Shown here: positions 45,717 to 55,174 of the stretch, piece by piece
How the letters are laid out: each line of letters opens with the position of its first letter
Numbering within the stretch: the stretch's first letter is position 1
Assembly: GCF_003287955.1 (NCBI RefSeq)
Contig: NZ_QMKP01000003.1
Coordinates: forward strand, 62,001-126,000
DNA length: 64,000 nucleotides
Origin: Arthrobacter sp. AQ5-06
GTDB taxonomy: Bacteria > Actinomycetota > Actinomycetes > Actinomycetales > Micrococcaceae
Reading direction: 5' to 3'
Made by a program: the position numbers and the translations under genes
Notes under the pieces: generated by a model
What the model was told of the DNA's origin: nothing
Seen by the model: only the letters and a program-made list of their open reading frames with translations
Databases searched by the model: none

Positions 45717-47627
45717 ATGGATGATTTCACTGCCCCGGTGGTCCCCGGCTTCCTGGTGGGCCGCCTGTTGGGCCGCGGCGGAAGTTCAACAGTGTGGCTG
45801 GTTACTGAAGAAAGGTCCGGCCGCGAGCTTGCCCTGAAATGCCTTGGTGAAGGGCACCGCGGGATGACCGGTCCTGGCGAAGGCCGGGAGCCCGCGGCCG
45901 ACGCCGAGGAGGCCATCCGCCGTGAAATCCGCATTCTTTCTGTCCTCGACCACCAGCACCTCATCAAGGCCCACGACGCCCTAAGTCTTCACCGGCCTGC
46001 CGGATCATCGGTGACGGGCGGAGGGACAATAGGGCTGCTGCTGGATTACGCGCCTGGCGGTTCCCTCGGAGATCTGGTCGGCAGCAGGACCAAGCTCACC
46101 ATCGGCGAGACGGTCACCGTGCTCACCCCTATTGCCCAGGTGCTTGGCTACCTGCACGGTCAGGGGTTCACCCACGGTGACGTATCGCCCGGGAACGTCC
46201 TCTTTACAGGTCATGGCAAGCCAATGCTGTCCGACGTCGGCATTGCCAGGATGGTGGGTGATGTTTCGGGAGTGCCGGACCATGGCACCCCGGGGTTTAT
46301 GGATCCGGCACCGGTGGACGCCGTGAGGGCCGGGCTGCAGCCGGAACGTGACGTCTACTCGGTGGCGGCACTGGGGTGGTACTGCCTCACAGGCCAGCCG
46401 CCACGCCGGACCGCCGACCGCCCGCCTCTTTCACTCCTGCTCCCTGACGTTCCTGCCGAGCTGGCCGCTGCCCTGGAGGCGGGCCTTAATGAGGACCGGC
46501 GGCTGCGGCCCACGGCTGTTGAGCTGGCGACGGCGGTCTACCGCAGTGCCCCGCCGCTGCCGGTCGACCTCGCGTCCTCCGTCCACGCCACGGTCATTCC
46601 GCAGCTGCTGACGCGGCGCCGCGTCCCGGAACGTCCCGGCGGCGCAGTAAGTAACCGTCTCCGGGGCTGGCGGCGCCGGATCTCGACGTCGCGCTGGTCC
46701 GGGCTGGTGGGGGCGCGGCAGGTCCTTCCGTTCCCGGCAGGGGAGGAAGCGGCGATCCCAGTGGTGCGCGCACCAAAGCTCCGCGCACCAGAGGCCAGTG
46801 CACCAGAGGCCTGCAGTCAGGCCCCACCGGGCCAGGCGGTCGACGGTGAAAAGCCGGCGCCGCGCGGCAGACACGCCTTGGAACCTGGCTCGAACGATCA
46901 AGAACCAATCCTCGGGGCGAAGGGTAGGACGGTGGCGTCGGAGGAGTCGGTGGGCCCCGGCCCGAACCGGGGCGGCGGGCGTGCAGGGACGGCCGGACGC
47001 AATCGGGGCACCGTGCTGCTGGCGGTAGGAGCCGGCGCCATCATGGCAGGTGCCATCTGGGCCGCCGGCGCCTTTGGGCCGGACGGGCCGTGGGTGGCGC
47101 CCGCAGGACCGGGGGCCGTGGCTGCCAGCTCGGGTGACAGGACCCGCGGACCGGCAGCGGCGGAGAGCGCGGATACCGGAGAGGTGGACACTATGCTCGC
47201 CGCCGCAGGAGTCCCCGCTGCCGCCGCGGCGCAGCTGGACTCGGCGGACCCGCTCGAAGCAGTCCGGGGACTGGCCGCTGTGAGGTCCCTGGCCTTCAGC
47301 TCCGGCCGGCTGGAGCTGCTGGATCTGGTTAACGCCACGGGATCGGCGGCCTCTGCCGCGGATGCAGGTCTCAAGGCTGAGCTCCAGGAGTCCGGCCACG
47401 TCCTGGCCGGATTCACCAGTTCCGTATCGAACCTGCAGGTCCAGCCCGGCAGTCCATCGGGCCAGGTTGTAGTCAGTGTCACGTCAGCCACGTCGCCCTA
47501 TGAGGAAAGGGACGCTTCCGGAGCGCTCGTGGCGGCGGGCGCGCCGGCGGCCGCCCAGAACCTCCGGCTAGTGCTGGTCTCCGTTGACGGCCGCTGGCGG
47601 ATTACGGACGTCCTGCCGGGGTCCTGA
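45717..47627 (+). CDS. Divergent Ser/Thr protein kinase-like membrane protein
   Basis: 636 residues. A Hanks-type kinase domain covers about 10-285: Gly-rich loop GRLLGRGGSSTVW, Lys41 in ALKCL, catalytic loop HGDVSPGNV (His153, Asp155, Asn160) and a metal-binding SDVG (Asp173). HGD replaces the usual HRD and DVG the usual DFG, so it is a non-RD, atypical kinase, though the catalytic Lys, Asp and Asn are kept. A Pro/Ala/basic linker leads to one membrane segment (about 432-455) and an external domain of about 180 residues ending VDGRWRITDVLPGS. The ligand and targets are unknown. Confidence 0.88.
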   Translation: MDDFTAPVVPGFLVGRLLGRGGSSTVWLVTEERSGRELALKCLGEGHRGMTGPGEGREPAADAEEAIRREIRILSVLDHQHLIKAHDALSLHRPAGSSVTGGGTIGLLLDYAPGGSLGDLVGSRTKLTIGETVTVLTPIAQVLGYLHGQGFTHGDVSPGNVLFTGHGKPMLSDVGIARMVGDVSGVPDHGTPGFMDPAPVDAVRAGLQPERDVYSVAALGWYCLTGQPPRRTADRPPLSLLLPDVPAELAAALEAGLNEDRRLRPTAVELATAVYRSAPPLPVDLASSVHATVIPQLLTRRRVPERPGGAVSNRLRGWRRRISTSRWSGLVGARQVLPFPAGEEAAIPVVRAPKLRAPEASAPEACSQAPPGQAVDGEKPAPRGRHALEPGSNDQEPILGAKGRTVASEESVGPGPNRGGGRAGTAGRNRGTVLLAVGAGAIMAGAIWAAGAFGPDGPWVAPAGPGAVAASSGDRTRGPAAAESADTGEVDTMLAAAGVPAAAAAQLDSADPLEAVRGLAAVRSLAFSSGRLELLDLVNATGSAASAADAGLKAELQESGHVLAGFTSSVSNLQVQPGSPSGQVVVSVTSATSPYEERDASGALVAAGAPAAAQNLRLVLVSVDGRWRITDVLPGS

Positions 47628-47654
47628 CTGTTGGCTCAGCCCATTGACTCAGAC

Positions 47655-48548
47655 TCAGTGCTTGCCGGCCACCCAGGCAGCGGCCTCGGCCAGTGACGGG
47701 TGCTGCCACTGGAAGCCGGCTGCTTCCAGTGCCGCCGGTTCCATCCGCTGGCTGGGAAGGATGAGTTCGTCGGCCAACTGCCCCATGACCAGCCGCAGGG
47801 CCGGCGAGGGTACCCGGAAAAATGCCGGCCGACGGAGCGCGGATGCCAACGCGCCGATCAATGCGTTGACGTCAGCGCTTTCGGGGGCGCAAACATTGAC
47901 CGGCCCGTGCAGCCCGGAGTCAGCGAGGAACATAAAAGCTGCGGCGACGTCTGGAAGCGTGATCCACGGCCAGTACTGCCTGCCGTGGCCGAGTGGACCG
48001 CCCAGTCCGAGGCGAAGCAGCGGCAGCACGGGGCCCAGTGCGCCGCCTGCGGGGCTGAGGACAACACCGGTGCGTGGTGTGACCACGCGGACACCGGCCG
48101 GTGCCTGATGGGCGGCGGCCTCCCACTCGACGCAGATACGTGACAGAACGCCCGAGCCCGGCGACGCGCTCTCCCGGAGCTGGGCGGACCCCGAATCGCC
48201 GTAGTACCCGGACGCCGACTGGCTGATAAACGTGCGCGGCGGGTCGTCAAGTGTGGCCATGGCGGCGGTCAGGGTGCTGGTGGCAGCCAACCGTGAAGTC
48301 AACAGGGCGTCGATTCGGCGGCGGGTCCACGGCCTGTCCCCGATCCCGGCACCGGAGAGGTTGATCACGGTGTCGGCGCCGGCCAGCGCCTGCGCATCGA
48401 GGCGATGGGCAGCGGGGTCCCAGCGGACTTCGGCCGTGGACGAAGGCTCGCGTCGGACGAGGGCCACCACGTCATGGCCGGCTTCGCGCAACGTTGCGGA
48501 CAAATGGGTCCCGATCAGCCCGGAGGCCCCGGCAATGACAATGTGCAT
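47655..48548 (-). CDS. TIGR01777 family epimerase (SDR superfamily)
   Basis: 297 residues from the ATG at 48546-48548. Extended short-chain dehydrogenase fold with nucleotide-binding IAGASGLIGTHLSATLREAG, VINLSGAGIGDRPWTRRR, SQSASGYYGDSG (the Tyr of the usual YxxxK is in a YY pair), TGVVLSPAGGALGPVLPLLRLGLGGPLG and a C-terminal DUF1731-like part (RRPAFFRVPSPALRLVMGQL). The family is widespread, sometimes named YfcH, with no defined substrate. It converges on the kinase gene and is divergent from the tricorn gene. Confidence 0.9.
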   Translation of the reverse strand: MHIVIAGASGLIGTHLSATLREAGHDVVALVRREPSSTAEVRWDPAAHRLDAQALAGADTVINLSGAGIGDRPWTRRRIDALLTSRLAATSTLTAAMATLDDPPRTFISQSASGYYGDSGSAQLRESASPGSGVLSRICVEWEAAAHQAPAGVRVVTPRTGVVLSPAGGALGPVLPLLRLGLGGPLGHGRQYWPWITLPDVAAAFMFLADSGLHGPVNVCAPESADVNALIGALASALRRPAFFRVPSPALRLVMGQLADELILPSQRMEPAALEAAGFQWQHPSLAEAAAWVAGKH

Positions 48549-48622
48549 GATCCATCTCACCACGGCCCGCACGCCGCCGGTACCTCCCTCGGACCGTACC
48601 GGGAGTTGACTATGATCGAACG

Positions 48623-51600
48623 ATGACTTCTTCGAGCTACTTCCGGTTTCCGCATGTCCACGGCGATCTGGTCACGTTTGTGGCAGAGGACGACGTTTGG
48701 ATCGCACCGCTCAGCGGCGGCCGTGCATGGCGGGTATCGTCGCTGCAGTTGCCCGCCCGCAATCCGCGGTTTACCCCTGACGGCAAGCGGCTGGTCTGGA
48801 CTGTTATCCAGGGAACCGCCCCGGAAGTGGTCTCGGCGGAGGTCGACGGCGGTGGCTACCGGCAACTGACGTATTTCGGCCACGCCACAACTAAGGTCAA
48901 AGGCTTCACCGCAGCCGGCGACGTCGTGGTGACCAGCGCGTTCCGCCAGGCTGAAAGCCGGCACACCTATGCTTACAGCGTCCCAGTCGACGGCGGGTCG
49001 GCTGAGGAGCTTGCCTTCGGGCCGGTCGAATCCGTGGCCTTCGGTCCCGAAGTGGGGGACGAGCGGCCGGTTGTCCTGGCCAGCGTGCTCTCCCGTGAAC
49101 CGGCCTGGTGGAAGCGGTACCGCGGCGGCACCGCGGGAAAGCTCTGGATTGACGCCGATGGAAACGGGGAGTTCGAGCGCCTGCTTTCCGACCTCGACGG
49201 AAACCTCGCAGATCCGCTGTGGGTGGACGGGCGCATTGCGTTCCTGTCAGACCATGAGGGTTACGGAAACCTGTACTCGGTGCTGCCCGGCGGCGGCGAT
49301 CTGCGACGGCACACCGACCACGAGGACTTCTACGTCCGGCACGCGTCCACTGACGGTGAGCGGGTCATCTTCGAATCTGCCGGTGAGCTCTGGATCCTGC
49401 ACGATCTGTCCTCTGCCGCGGTACGGCTGGACATCTCGCTGGGCTCCGCGTCGCAATCGCGTCGCCCGGGCCTGCTGAAAACCTCCAAACACCTGGGCTC
49501 GGTGGTGCCAGATGACGGCGGCTCCGCCAGCGCCGTGGAGGCCCACGGCACCCTTCACTGGCTCCGCCACCAGGACGGCCCCTCCCGTATCGTCGAGGCC
49601 ACCCCCGGTGTCCGGGCACGGCTCCCCAGGCCGCTCGACTGCGGCCGCCTCGCTTACGTCGCAGATCATGACGGCGTGGAGGCGATCTACATCAAGGAGA
49701 TTGCCGCGCCGGTCCCCGACAACGTGGTTCCCGCCGTCACGGCAGCCCCGGTTGCCGTGCCCGCCGCTTCCGATCGGGACCAACCGGAAGCGCCACTGCC
49801 GCGGCCGGTTCCCGCGGCGGCATCATCCGCAGCGGTGGCTGCCGATGTCGTTGTCCCGGCGCCTGATGACTCCCCGGCCGACGTGGCCCACAGCACGGCG
49901 GAATCCGCCGTCAGCGCAGGACCGGCGGGCCTGCCGACCCGCATCGCCTTCCCCAAGCCGTCACGTGCCAGCGCCTTGGAAGCGAGCCCCGATGGTCGAT
50001 GGATTGCTGTGGGTACCTCCTTCGGAGATGTGTATGTGGCGGACACAGCCACCGGGGAATTGTCTCTGGTCACCAGCATCGGCGAGGGCACCATCGCGGA
50101 ACTCGCGTGGTCTCCAGACTCACAGTGGCTGGCCTGGTCCGAACCCGTCACCTCGTTCGGCTCCCGGAGCCGGCTCCGGCTGGCCAACGCCACGGACTTG
50201 GCGGGCGGCGTCGTCGAGGTCACAGACGGCCGTTTCTGCGACAGGTCCCCAAGTTTCACGCCGGACGGAAAGTTCCTGGCTTTCCTGTCCAACCGCAGCT
50301 TTGATCCGGTCTACGACGGACACTCGTTTGACCTGTCCTTCCCCAGCCCCATCAAGCCGTATCTGGTGGCACTGGCCGCCGCGACGCCGTCGCCGTTTGG
50401 CCCCGCTGTTGACCTGGCCCCCGCCGCAAGCACGGACAGCACGGATGCAGACGCCGCGGCAGGTCCCGCGGTCCGTGTGGATCCGACCGGATTGGCCCAC
50501 CGTGTCATCGGCGTTCCCGTGCCCCAGGGCAACTACACCTCACTGACGTCCACGGAAGACGCACTGCTGTGGCTGGACTGGGCCCTGGCAGGCGTCACCG
50601 GCGACGGCAAAGCCAGTCAGGAAGACAAGGATGCCCGCCCGAGCCTGGTCCGGTTCGACCTGGCCCGCCGGAAGTCCGCCACGCTGGTGGAAGCCCTGGA
50701 TAGCTACAGGCTCTCCGGCGATGGCAAGAAAGTGGTGCTGGTCAACGACAACCAGGTCAGCGTGGTTCCCTCCGCCGCCAAGGCCGATGAGGAATCCGGC
50801 CAGCTGGTCAAGGTGGACCTGGGCCGCATCCGCGTGATGATGGATCCCCTCAGCGTCTGGGGCCAGGCGTTCGACGAAGCCTGGCGCCTGCAGCGTGACT
50901 TCTTCTGGGCCGAAGACATGGCAGGACAGGACTGGGAGTCGATCCACAAGCGGTACCGTCCGATCGTTGACCGGTTGGGGTCCCACGACGACCTGGTGGA
51001 CCTGCTCTGGGAGCTTCACGGGGAGCTGGGCACCTCGCACGCCTACGTCCGGCCCACAGCGGTCACGGAGAACGGCAGCAACGGCCAAGGACGGCTCGGC
51101 GCAGACTTCGCGTTCACACCGGCCGGGTGGGAGATCACCCGCATCCTTGCTGGCGAGTCGTCGGACCCCCTGGCCACATCGCCGCTGACACGGCCCGGCG
51201 CTGCCGCGATGGTCGGGGACGTTGTCCTGGCCATCGACGGTGTGCCGCTGTCCGCCACGGTTAGCCCCGCGATGCAGCTGGTGGGCGCTGCCGGACGGGC
51301 GGTAGAGCTGACACTGCGCAATGGAGCCGCGCATGGAGCTGAGGCAGGGGAGCAGCGGCGGATCGCCGTGATCCCGGTCAAGGACGAGGAGCGCCTGCGC
51401 TACCAGGAGTGGGTGGCCGCGAACCGCCGGATCGTCCGGGAGGCCTCCGGCGGCCGCTACGGGTACCTGCACATCCCGGACATGATGGCTAACGGCTGGG
51501 CGCAGCTGCACCGCGACCTGGACACCGAAACTGCCCTCGACGGCCTCATCGTGGACGTCCGCCGGAACCGTGGCGGCCACACGTCCCAGCTGGTGGCGGA

Positions 51601-52093
51601 ACTGATTGGCCGGAAGGTCACCGGCTGGAGCATGCCCCGCGGCGAACGCCCGCGGACCTACCCGCACCACGCCCCGCGGGGCCCAGTGATCATCCTCGCC
51701 GATGAATTTGCCGGGTCCGACGGCGACATCATCACCCAGGTCTCCAAGCTGCGGGGGATCGGGCCAGTGATCGGCACGCGCACGTGGGGCGGTGTGGTGG
51801 GGATCGACAACAGGTTCTCCCTCGCCGACGGAACCGGCGTAACCCAGCCGCGGTACGCCACCTGGTTCGGTGGCGGCGTGGGCTGGTCCGTGGAGAACTA
51901 CGGCGTGGACCCCGACATTGAAGTGCTCTACCCGCCGCACGCTTATGCCGCCGGCAGGGACCCCCAGTTGGAATACGGGATCGGTGCGCTTAAGGAAATG
52001 ATCCAAGAGCTGCCCACGGACAAGCCCCCGGTCCGCGAAGGTTACCGTCGCCTGAAGCCCGCACCGCTTCCGGCCCGCCGGCACGGCGACTAA
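48623..52093 (+). CDS. Tricorn protease (S41 family, with beta-propellers and PDZ)
   Basis: 1156 residues. Two N-terminal beta-propellers (about 1-365 and 445-700, with repeats like RFTPDGKRLVWT and SFTPDGKFLAFLS) precede a core with a C1 domain, a PDZ domain (about 845-930) and the S41 peptidase domain. All tricorn catalytic residues are seen: Ser805-His806 in GTSHAYV, Ser1032-Asp1033 in AGSDGDI, Glu1091 in VENYGVD. In Thermoplasma tricorn degrades peptides released by the proteasome. An Ala/Pro-rich insertion of about 70 residues lies between the propellers. Confidence 0.93.
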   Translation: MTSSSYFRFPHVHGDLVTFVAEDDVWIAPLSGGRAWRVSSLQLPARNPRFTPDGKRLVWTVIQGTAPEVVSAEVDGGGYRQLTYFGHATTKVKGFTAAGDVVVTSAFRQAESRHTYAYSVPVDGGSAEELAFGPVESVAFGPEVGDERPVVLASVLSREPAWWKRYRGGTAGKLWIDADGNGEFERLLSDLDGNLADPLWVDGRIAFLSDHEGYGNLYSVLPGGGDLRRHTDHEDFYVRHASTDGERVIFESAGELWILHDLSSAAVRLDISLGSASQSRRPGLLKTSKHLGSVVPDDGGSASAVEAHGTLHWLRHQDGPSRIVEATPGVRARLPRPLDCGRLAYVADHDGVEAIYIKEIAAPVPDNVVPAVTAAPVAVPAASDRDQPEAPLPRPVPAAASSAAVAADVVVPAPDDSPADVAHSTAESAVSAGPAGLPTRIAFPKPSRASALEASPDGRWIAVGTSFGDVYVADTATGELSLVTSIGEGTIAELAWSPDSQWLAWSEPVTSFGSRSRLRLANATDLAGGVVEVTDGRFCDRSPSFTPDGKFLAFLSNRSFDPVYDGHSFDLSFPSPIKPYLVALAAATPSPFGPAVDLAPAASTDSTDADAAAGPAVRVDPTGLAHRVIGVPVPQGNYTSLTSTEDALLWLDWALAGVTGDGKASQEDKDARPSLVRFDLARRKSATLVEALDSYRLSGDGKKVVLVNDNQVSVVPSAAKADEESGQLVKVDLGRIRVMMDPLSVWGQAFDEAWRLQRDFFWAEDMAGQDWESIHKRYRPIVDRLGSHDDLVDLLWELHGELGTSHAYVRPTAVTENGSNGQGRLGADFAFTPAGWEITRILAGESSDPLATSPLTRPGAAAMVGDVVLAIDGVPLSATVSPAMQLVGAAGRAVELTLRNGAAHGAEAGEQRRIAVIPVKDEERLRYQEWVAANRRIVREASGGRYGYLHIPDMMANGWAQLHRDLDTETALDGLIVDVRRNRGGHTSQLVAELIGRKVTGWSMPRGERPRTYPHHAPRGPVIILADEFAGSDGDIITQVSKLRGIGPVIGTRTWGGVVGIDNRFSLADGTGVTQPRYATWFGGGVGWSVENYGVDPDIEVLYPPHAYAAGRDPQLEYGIGALKEMIQELPTDKPPVREGYRRLKPAPLPARRHGD

Positions 52094-52121
52094 GGCCGGC
52101 CCGGCACCAACAGAACAAAGA

Positions 52122-52163
52122 AGGCCCTGCCCCTCCCGGATAGTCCGGGCGGAAGCAGGGCCT
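52122..52163 (-). terminator. Hairpin between tricorn and osmC genes
   Basis: AGGCCCTGC (52122-52130) pairs with GCAGGGCCT (52155-52163), and CCCGGA/TCCGGG (52135-52140, 52144-52149) add an inner stem. On the minus strand it is followed by TCTTTGTTCT, so it fits best as the terminator of osmC; it can also fold on the tricorn transcript. Confidence 0.7.
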
Positions 52164-52200
52164 GCTCTGTCTCAGGAGCGGCGGCAGCCGCCTGAGTGGA

Positions 52201-52629
52201 TCAGGATTCCAGGGATGCGTCCAAGGTGATCTCAATGCTGGCCAGCGCGCCGGAGACCGGGCAGCCGGTCTTGGCCTCGCCGGCGATCCGCTGGAACTCC
52301 TCTTCGGAGATGCCGGGGATCTTTGCCGACATCGTCAGGTGGCTCCCGGTGATGCCCGTGCCGGGAACGAACGTCACGTCGGCCTTGGTGTTGACTTCTT
52401 CCGGAGCATGTCCGGCCTGGGCGAGCATATTGCTGAACGCCATCGAGAAGCAGCTCGCGTGCGCTGCGGCGATCAGTTCTTCCGGGCTGGTCTTGCCCTC
52501 GGCCGCTTCGGTGCGTGCCTTCCAGGTAACCTCAAACGTGCCCAGGCCGGAGCTGTCCAGCGTGGTCTGACCCGACCCCGTCATCAGGTCGCCGTTCCAT
52601 ACTGTGTGCGCGGTGCGTGTTGCTGCCAT
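52201..52629 (-). CDS. osmC: OsmC family peroxiredoxin
   Basis: 142-residue thiol peroxidase of the OsmC/Ohr superfamily, reducing organic hydroperoxides. The peroxidatic Cys60 is in AAAHASCFSMAFS and the second Cys123 in AKTGCPVSGALASIEITLDA. The sequence GKTSPEELIAAAHASCF and VTFVPG fit the OsmC branch rather than Ohr. The ATG at 52627-52629 has AGGAG five bases upstream; a GTG two codons earlier is too close to that site. Confidence 0.92.
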   Translation of the reverse strand: MAATRTAHTVWNGDLMTGSGQTTLDSSGLGTFEVTWKARTEAAEGKTSPEELIAAAHASCFSMAFSNMLAQAGHAPEEVNTKADVTFVPGTGITGSHLTMSAKIPGISEEEFQRIAGEAKTGCPVSGALASIEITLDASLES

Positions 52630-52805
52630 GTCCACTCCTCAAAGTCGGTTCGAACCGGGACCGGCCGTTGCCTGGCCCCGCCGGTTTCAATCCTAGGGAA
52701 TGAGCGGCAGCCGTGCACAGAGTGTCCGCTCTCAGTGGATTGTGACTGTGCGCCCAGCCGCCTGGCGACTAACACTTGCCGGTTAACCGCTTGGCCGTTA
52801 ATCAG

Positions 52806-52844
52806 CGACGGCGCCGCTCCCGGACGAGGGGAGCGGCGCCGTCG
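52806..52844 (-). terminator. Strong hairpin after small membrane protein gene
   Basis: CGACGGCGCCGCTCCC (52806-52821) and GGGAGCGGCGCCGTCG (52829-52844) form a perfect 16-bp stem with a 7-base loop, 20 bases after the stop of the gene at 52864-53214 (minus strand). A U tract is weak (GATTAAC). Confidence 0.7.
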
Positions 52845-52863
52845 TGAGTGGTTCAGCCAGCGA

Positions 52864-53214
52864 TCAGTTCCAAAGCGTGGCGATGGCCACGTTGAGCAGT
52901 GCAAGTCCGCCAACTCCGTGGGCCAGGCCCTTGCTGATGTCCTCGCCCTTTTTGTATTTGCGGCGGCCGATGAAAGCCAGCACGCCGACGGCCAGGGCGA
53001 TCGCGAACTTGATGCCTAGCTTGAAGTAATTAGCGTCCATGTCCAAGGCCGGAATCAGGCCCATCAGCACAATGCCGGTGATGAGCTGAAGAGCCGCGCC
53101 ATCGAACTGCCGGGGGTGGACCGTGGGCGTCTTCATGTTCCCGATCCAGATTCCGACGATCATGGCGGCGCCGACGATGTGCAGGAAGACCACGATGTTG
53201 TACACGATAATCAT
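52864..53214 (-). CDS. Small membrane protein of unknown function
   Basis: 116 residues with four predicted membrane segments at about 4-25, 40-58, 66-84 and 97-114. The first has two His/Gly features (FLHIVGAAMIVGIWIGN), reminiscent of small cytochrome-b-like or CopD-like membrane proteins, but there is no firm family match from sight. It is alone between hairpins on both sides. A palindrome CTACAT-C-ATGTAG lies 23-35 bases upstream of the start codon and may be its operator. Confidence 0.75.
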   Translation of the reverse strand: MIIVYNIVVFLHIVGAAMIVGIWIGNMKTPTVHPRQFDGAALQLITGIVLMGLIPALDMDANYFKLGIKFAIALAVGVLAFIGRRKYKKGEDISKGLAHGVGGLALLNVAIATLWN

Positions 53215-53236
53215 GCGCCCAGTCTACGCAGAGGTT

Positions 53237-53249
53237 CTACATCATGTAG
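53237..53249. promoter_or_regulatory. Candidate operator upstream of small membrane protein gene
   Basis: CTACAT-C-ATGTAG is a 13-bp palindrome with 6-bp arms, flanked by TT and TAA. It sits 23-35 bases before the start codon of the minus-strand gene at 53214, where a repressor would block transcription. It resembles the TACA/TGTA half-sites of BlaI/CopY-type repressors, but this is inference. Confidence 0.4.
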
Positions 53250-53307
53250 TAAGGCCGGCCGCAGGGTTTGTGTGTCGGCGGAGACCGGGGCGCTGGCCCT
53301 TAAACCG

Positions 53308-53361
53308 CGACGGCGGTGCACGCCTTCCAGTGGTTTACCACCGGTGCGTGCACCGCCGTCG
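53308..53361 (-). terminator. Strong hairpin after sucB
   Basis: CGACGGCGGTGCACGC (53308-53323) and GCGTGCACCGCCGTCG (53346-53361) form a perfect 16-bp stem; the loop contains an inner GTGGT/ACCAC stem. It lies 18 bases after the sucB stop on the minus strand, followed by GGTTTAAGG, a weak U tract. Confidence 0.75.
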
Positions 53362-53379
53362 TTCGGCTCTGGCTTGGGG

Positions 53380-55119
53380 CTAGAGTCCCAGGTCGGCCTC
53401 GAAGGCGCCTTCTTCAAGGCGGGCCTTCAGGGTCTGGAGGAAGCGTCCTGCATCCGCGCCGTCCACCAAGCGGTGGTCGTACGTGAGGGACAGGTACATC
53501 ATGGAGCGGATGGCGATCGAGTCGTCACCGTTCTCATCGGCTACCACCACGGGGCGCTTGACGATCGCGCCGGTGCCCAGGATGCCCACCTGCGGCTGGT
53601 TGATGATTGGGGTGTCGAACAGGGCGCCGACTGAACCGATGTTGGTGATGCTGAACGTTCCGCCGGACAGCTCGTCCGGGCCGATCTTGCCGTCGCGGGT
53701 GCGCCCGGCAACGTCGGCGATCTTGCCGGCCAGTCCGGCCAGGTTCAGGTTGCCGGCATCGGAGATGACCGGGACCAGGAGGCCCTTGTCCGTGTCTACC
53801 GCAATGGCCAGGTGCTCGGCATTGTGGTACGTGATTTCCTGTTTGTCCTCGTCGTACGCAGCGTTGAGCTTCGGGTGCTGCTTCAGGGCCTCGGCTACGG
53901 CCTTGGCGATGAACGGCAGGAACGTGAGCTTGACGCCGTTCTGGGCCTGGAACGAGTTCTTGGCCTTCAGGCGGAGCTTGGCCACCTTGGTCATGTCCAC
54001 TTCGTGCACCTGCGTGAGCTGCGTGGAGATTTCGAGGGACTCGCGCATGCGGCGGGCGATGACCTGGCGGATGCGGGGAGCCTTCTGCACGGTGCCGCGC
54101 AGGGAGGAGGCGGCCGGGCCGGCCGGAGCGGCGGACGGCTTGGCCGGGGCGGCTGCTGCAGGAGCGGCCTTGGCTTCAGCCGCGGCGAGGACGTCCTGCT
54201 TGCGGATGCGCCCACCAACGCCGGTGCCGGACAGTGATGCCACGTCCACACCGTGCTGGTTGGCCAGCTTCCGGACCAGGGGCGTCACATATCCGGACTC
54301 GCCGCCGGCAGCAGGCTCGGCAGCGGGTGCCGGGGCTGCTGCAGGAATCGGTGCCGTGGGAGCAGCAGGTGCCGCCGGAGCAGCCTCTGCCTTGGGTGCA
54401 ACGGGAGCAGGTGCCGCGGCGGGCGCCGGTGCCGAGGGCTCGGCGGCGGGTGCCGGGGCTGCTGCTGGTGCCGGAGCGGAGGCTGCGGGGGCTGCCGCGC
54501 CGGAGCCGATGACGGCGAGGACTGCGCCAACCTCGGCGGTTTCGTCTTCGTTGACCCGGATTTCCTGCAGCGTTCCCGCGACGGGGGACGGGATTTCGGT
54601 GTCGACCTTATCGGTGGATACCTCGAGCAGCGGCTCATCCACTGCAACGGTGTCGCCTACGGCCTTCAGCCAGCGGGTGACGGTTCCTTCGGTGACGCTT
54701 TCGCCCAGTGCAGGGAGGGTGACGTCGTGGCTTTCGCCGCCCGACGCGGCGGGTGCTGCCGCTGCGGGAGCTTCTGCCTCCGGGGCCTTTTCAGCAGGTG
54801 CTTCTTCGGCGGGTGCCTCTGCAGCCGCTGCGGCTGGGGCTTCTTCGGCCGGCGCTGCTGCTTCGGGGGCCGCACCGCCGGAGCCGTCGCCGATGCGGAC
54901 CAGGGGAGCGCCTACTTCGGCGGTCTCGTCTTCGGCAACGAGGATTTCCTCGATGATGCCGGCAATCGGAGAGGGGATTTCGGTGTCTACTTTGTCGGTG
55001 GAAACCTCGAGCAGCGGTTCGTCCACCTCTACCCGGTCACCTACCTGCTTGAGCCAGCGGGTGACGGTTCCTTCGGTGACGCTCTCACCGAGGGCGGGCA
55101 AGTTAACGGATTCAGACAT
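53380..55119 (-). CDS. sucB: 2-oxoacid dehydrogenase E2 subunit (dihydrolipoamide acyltransferase)
   Basis: E2 core of a 2-oxoacid dehydrogenase complex, most likely the 2-oxoglutarate dehydrogenase succinyltransferase as usually annotated in actinobacteria. 579 residues: two lipoyl domains (about 1-78 and 129-206), each with [14 protein letters not shown] carrying the lipoylated Lys, Ala/Pro/Glu linkers, an E3-binding domain ([20 protein letters not shown], about 275-310), and the acyltransferase domain with [15 protein letters not shown] (catalytic His). It follows lpdA (E3) on the same strand, so E2 and E3 are paired. No E1 gene is nearby, so pyruvate specificity is not excluded. Confidence 0.93.
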   Translation of the reverse strand: MSESVNLPALGESVTEGTVTRWLKQVGDRVEVDEPLLEVSTDKVDTEIPSPIAGIIEEILVAEDETAEVGAPLVRIGDGSGGAAPEAAAPAEEAPAAAAAEAPAEEAPAEKAPEAEAPAAAAPAASGGESHDVTLPALGESVTEGTVTRWLKAVGDTVAVDEPLLEVSTDKVDTEIPSPVAGTLQEIRVNEDETAEVGAVLAVIGSGAAAPAASAPAPAAAPAPAAEPSAPAPAAAPAPVAPKAEAAPAAPAAPTAPIPAAAPAPAAEPAAGGESGYVTPLVRKLANQHGVDVASLSGTGVGGRIRKQDVLAAAEAKAAPAAAAPAKPSAAPAGPAASSLRGTVQKAPRIRQVIARRMRESLEISTQLTQVHEVDMTKVAKLRLKAKNSFQAQNGVKLTFLPFIAKAVAEALKQHPKLNAAYDEDKQEITYHNAEHLAIAVDTDKGLLVPVISDAGNLNLAGLAGKIADVAGRTRDGKIGPDELSGGTFSITNIGSVGALFDTPIINQPQVGILGTGAIVKRPVVVADENGDDSIAIRSMMYLSLTYDHRLVDGADAGRFLQTLKARLEEGAFEADLGL

Positions 55120-55174
55120 GTCGTCCCCGTTCTCCTTATTGATCTTTTGTGCGGATGATGGCTGGCTTGTTCGA

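Noticed and set aside
50540..52084. A 514-codon open frame on the minus strand
   Set aside because: It is antisense to the tricorn protease gene, whose catalytic residues are intact; no domain is visible.
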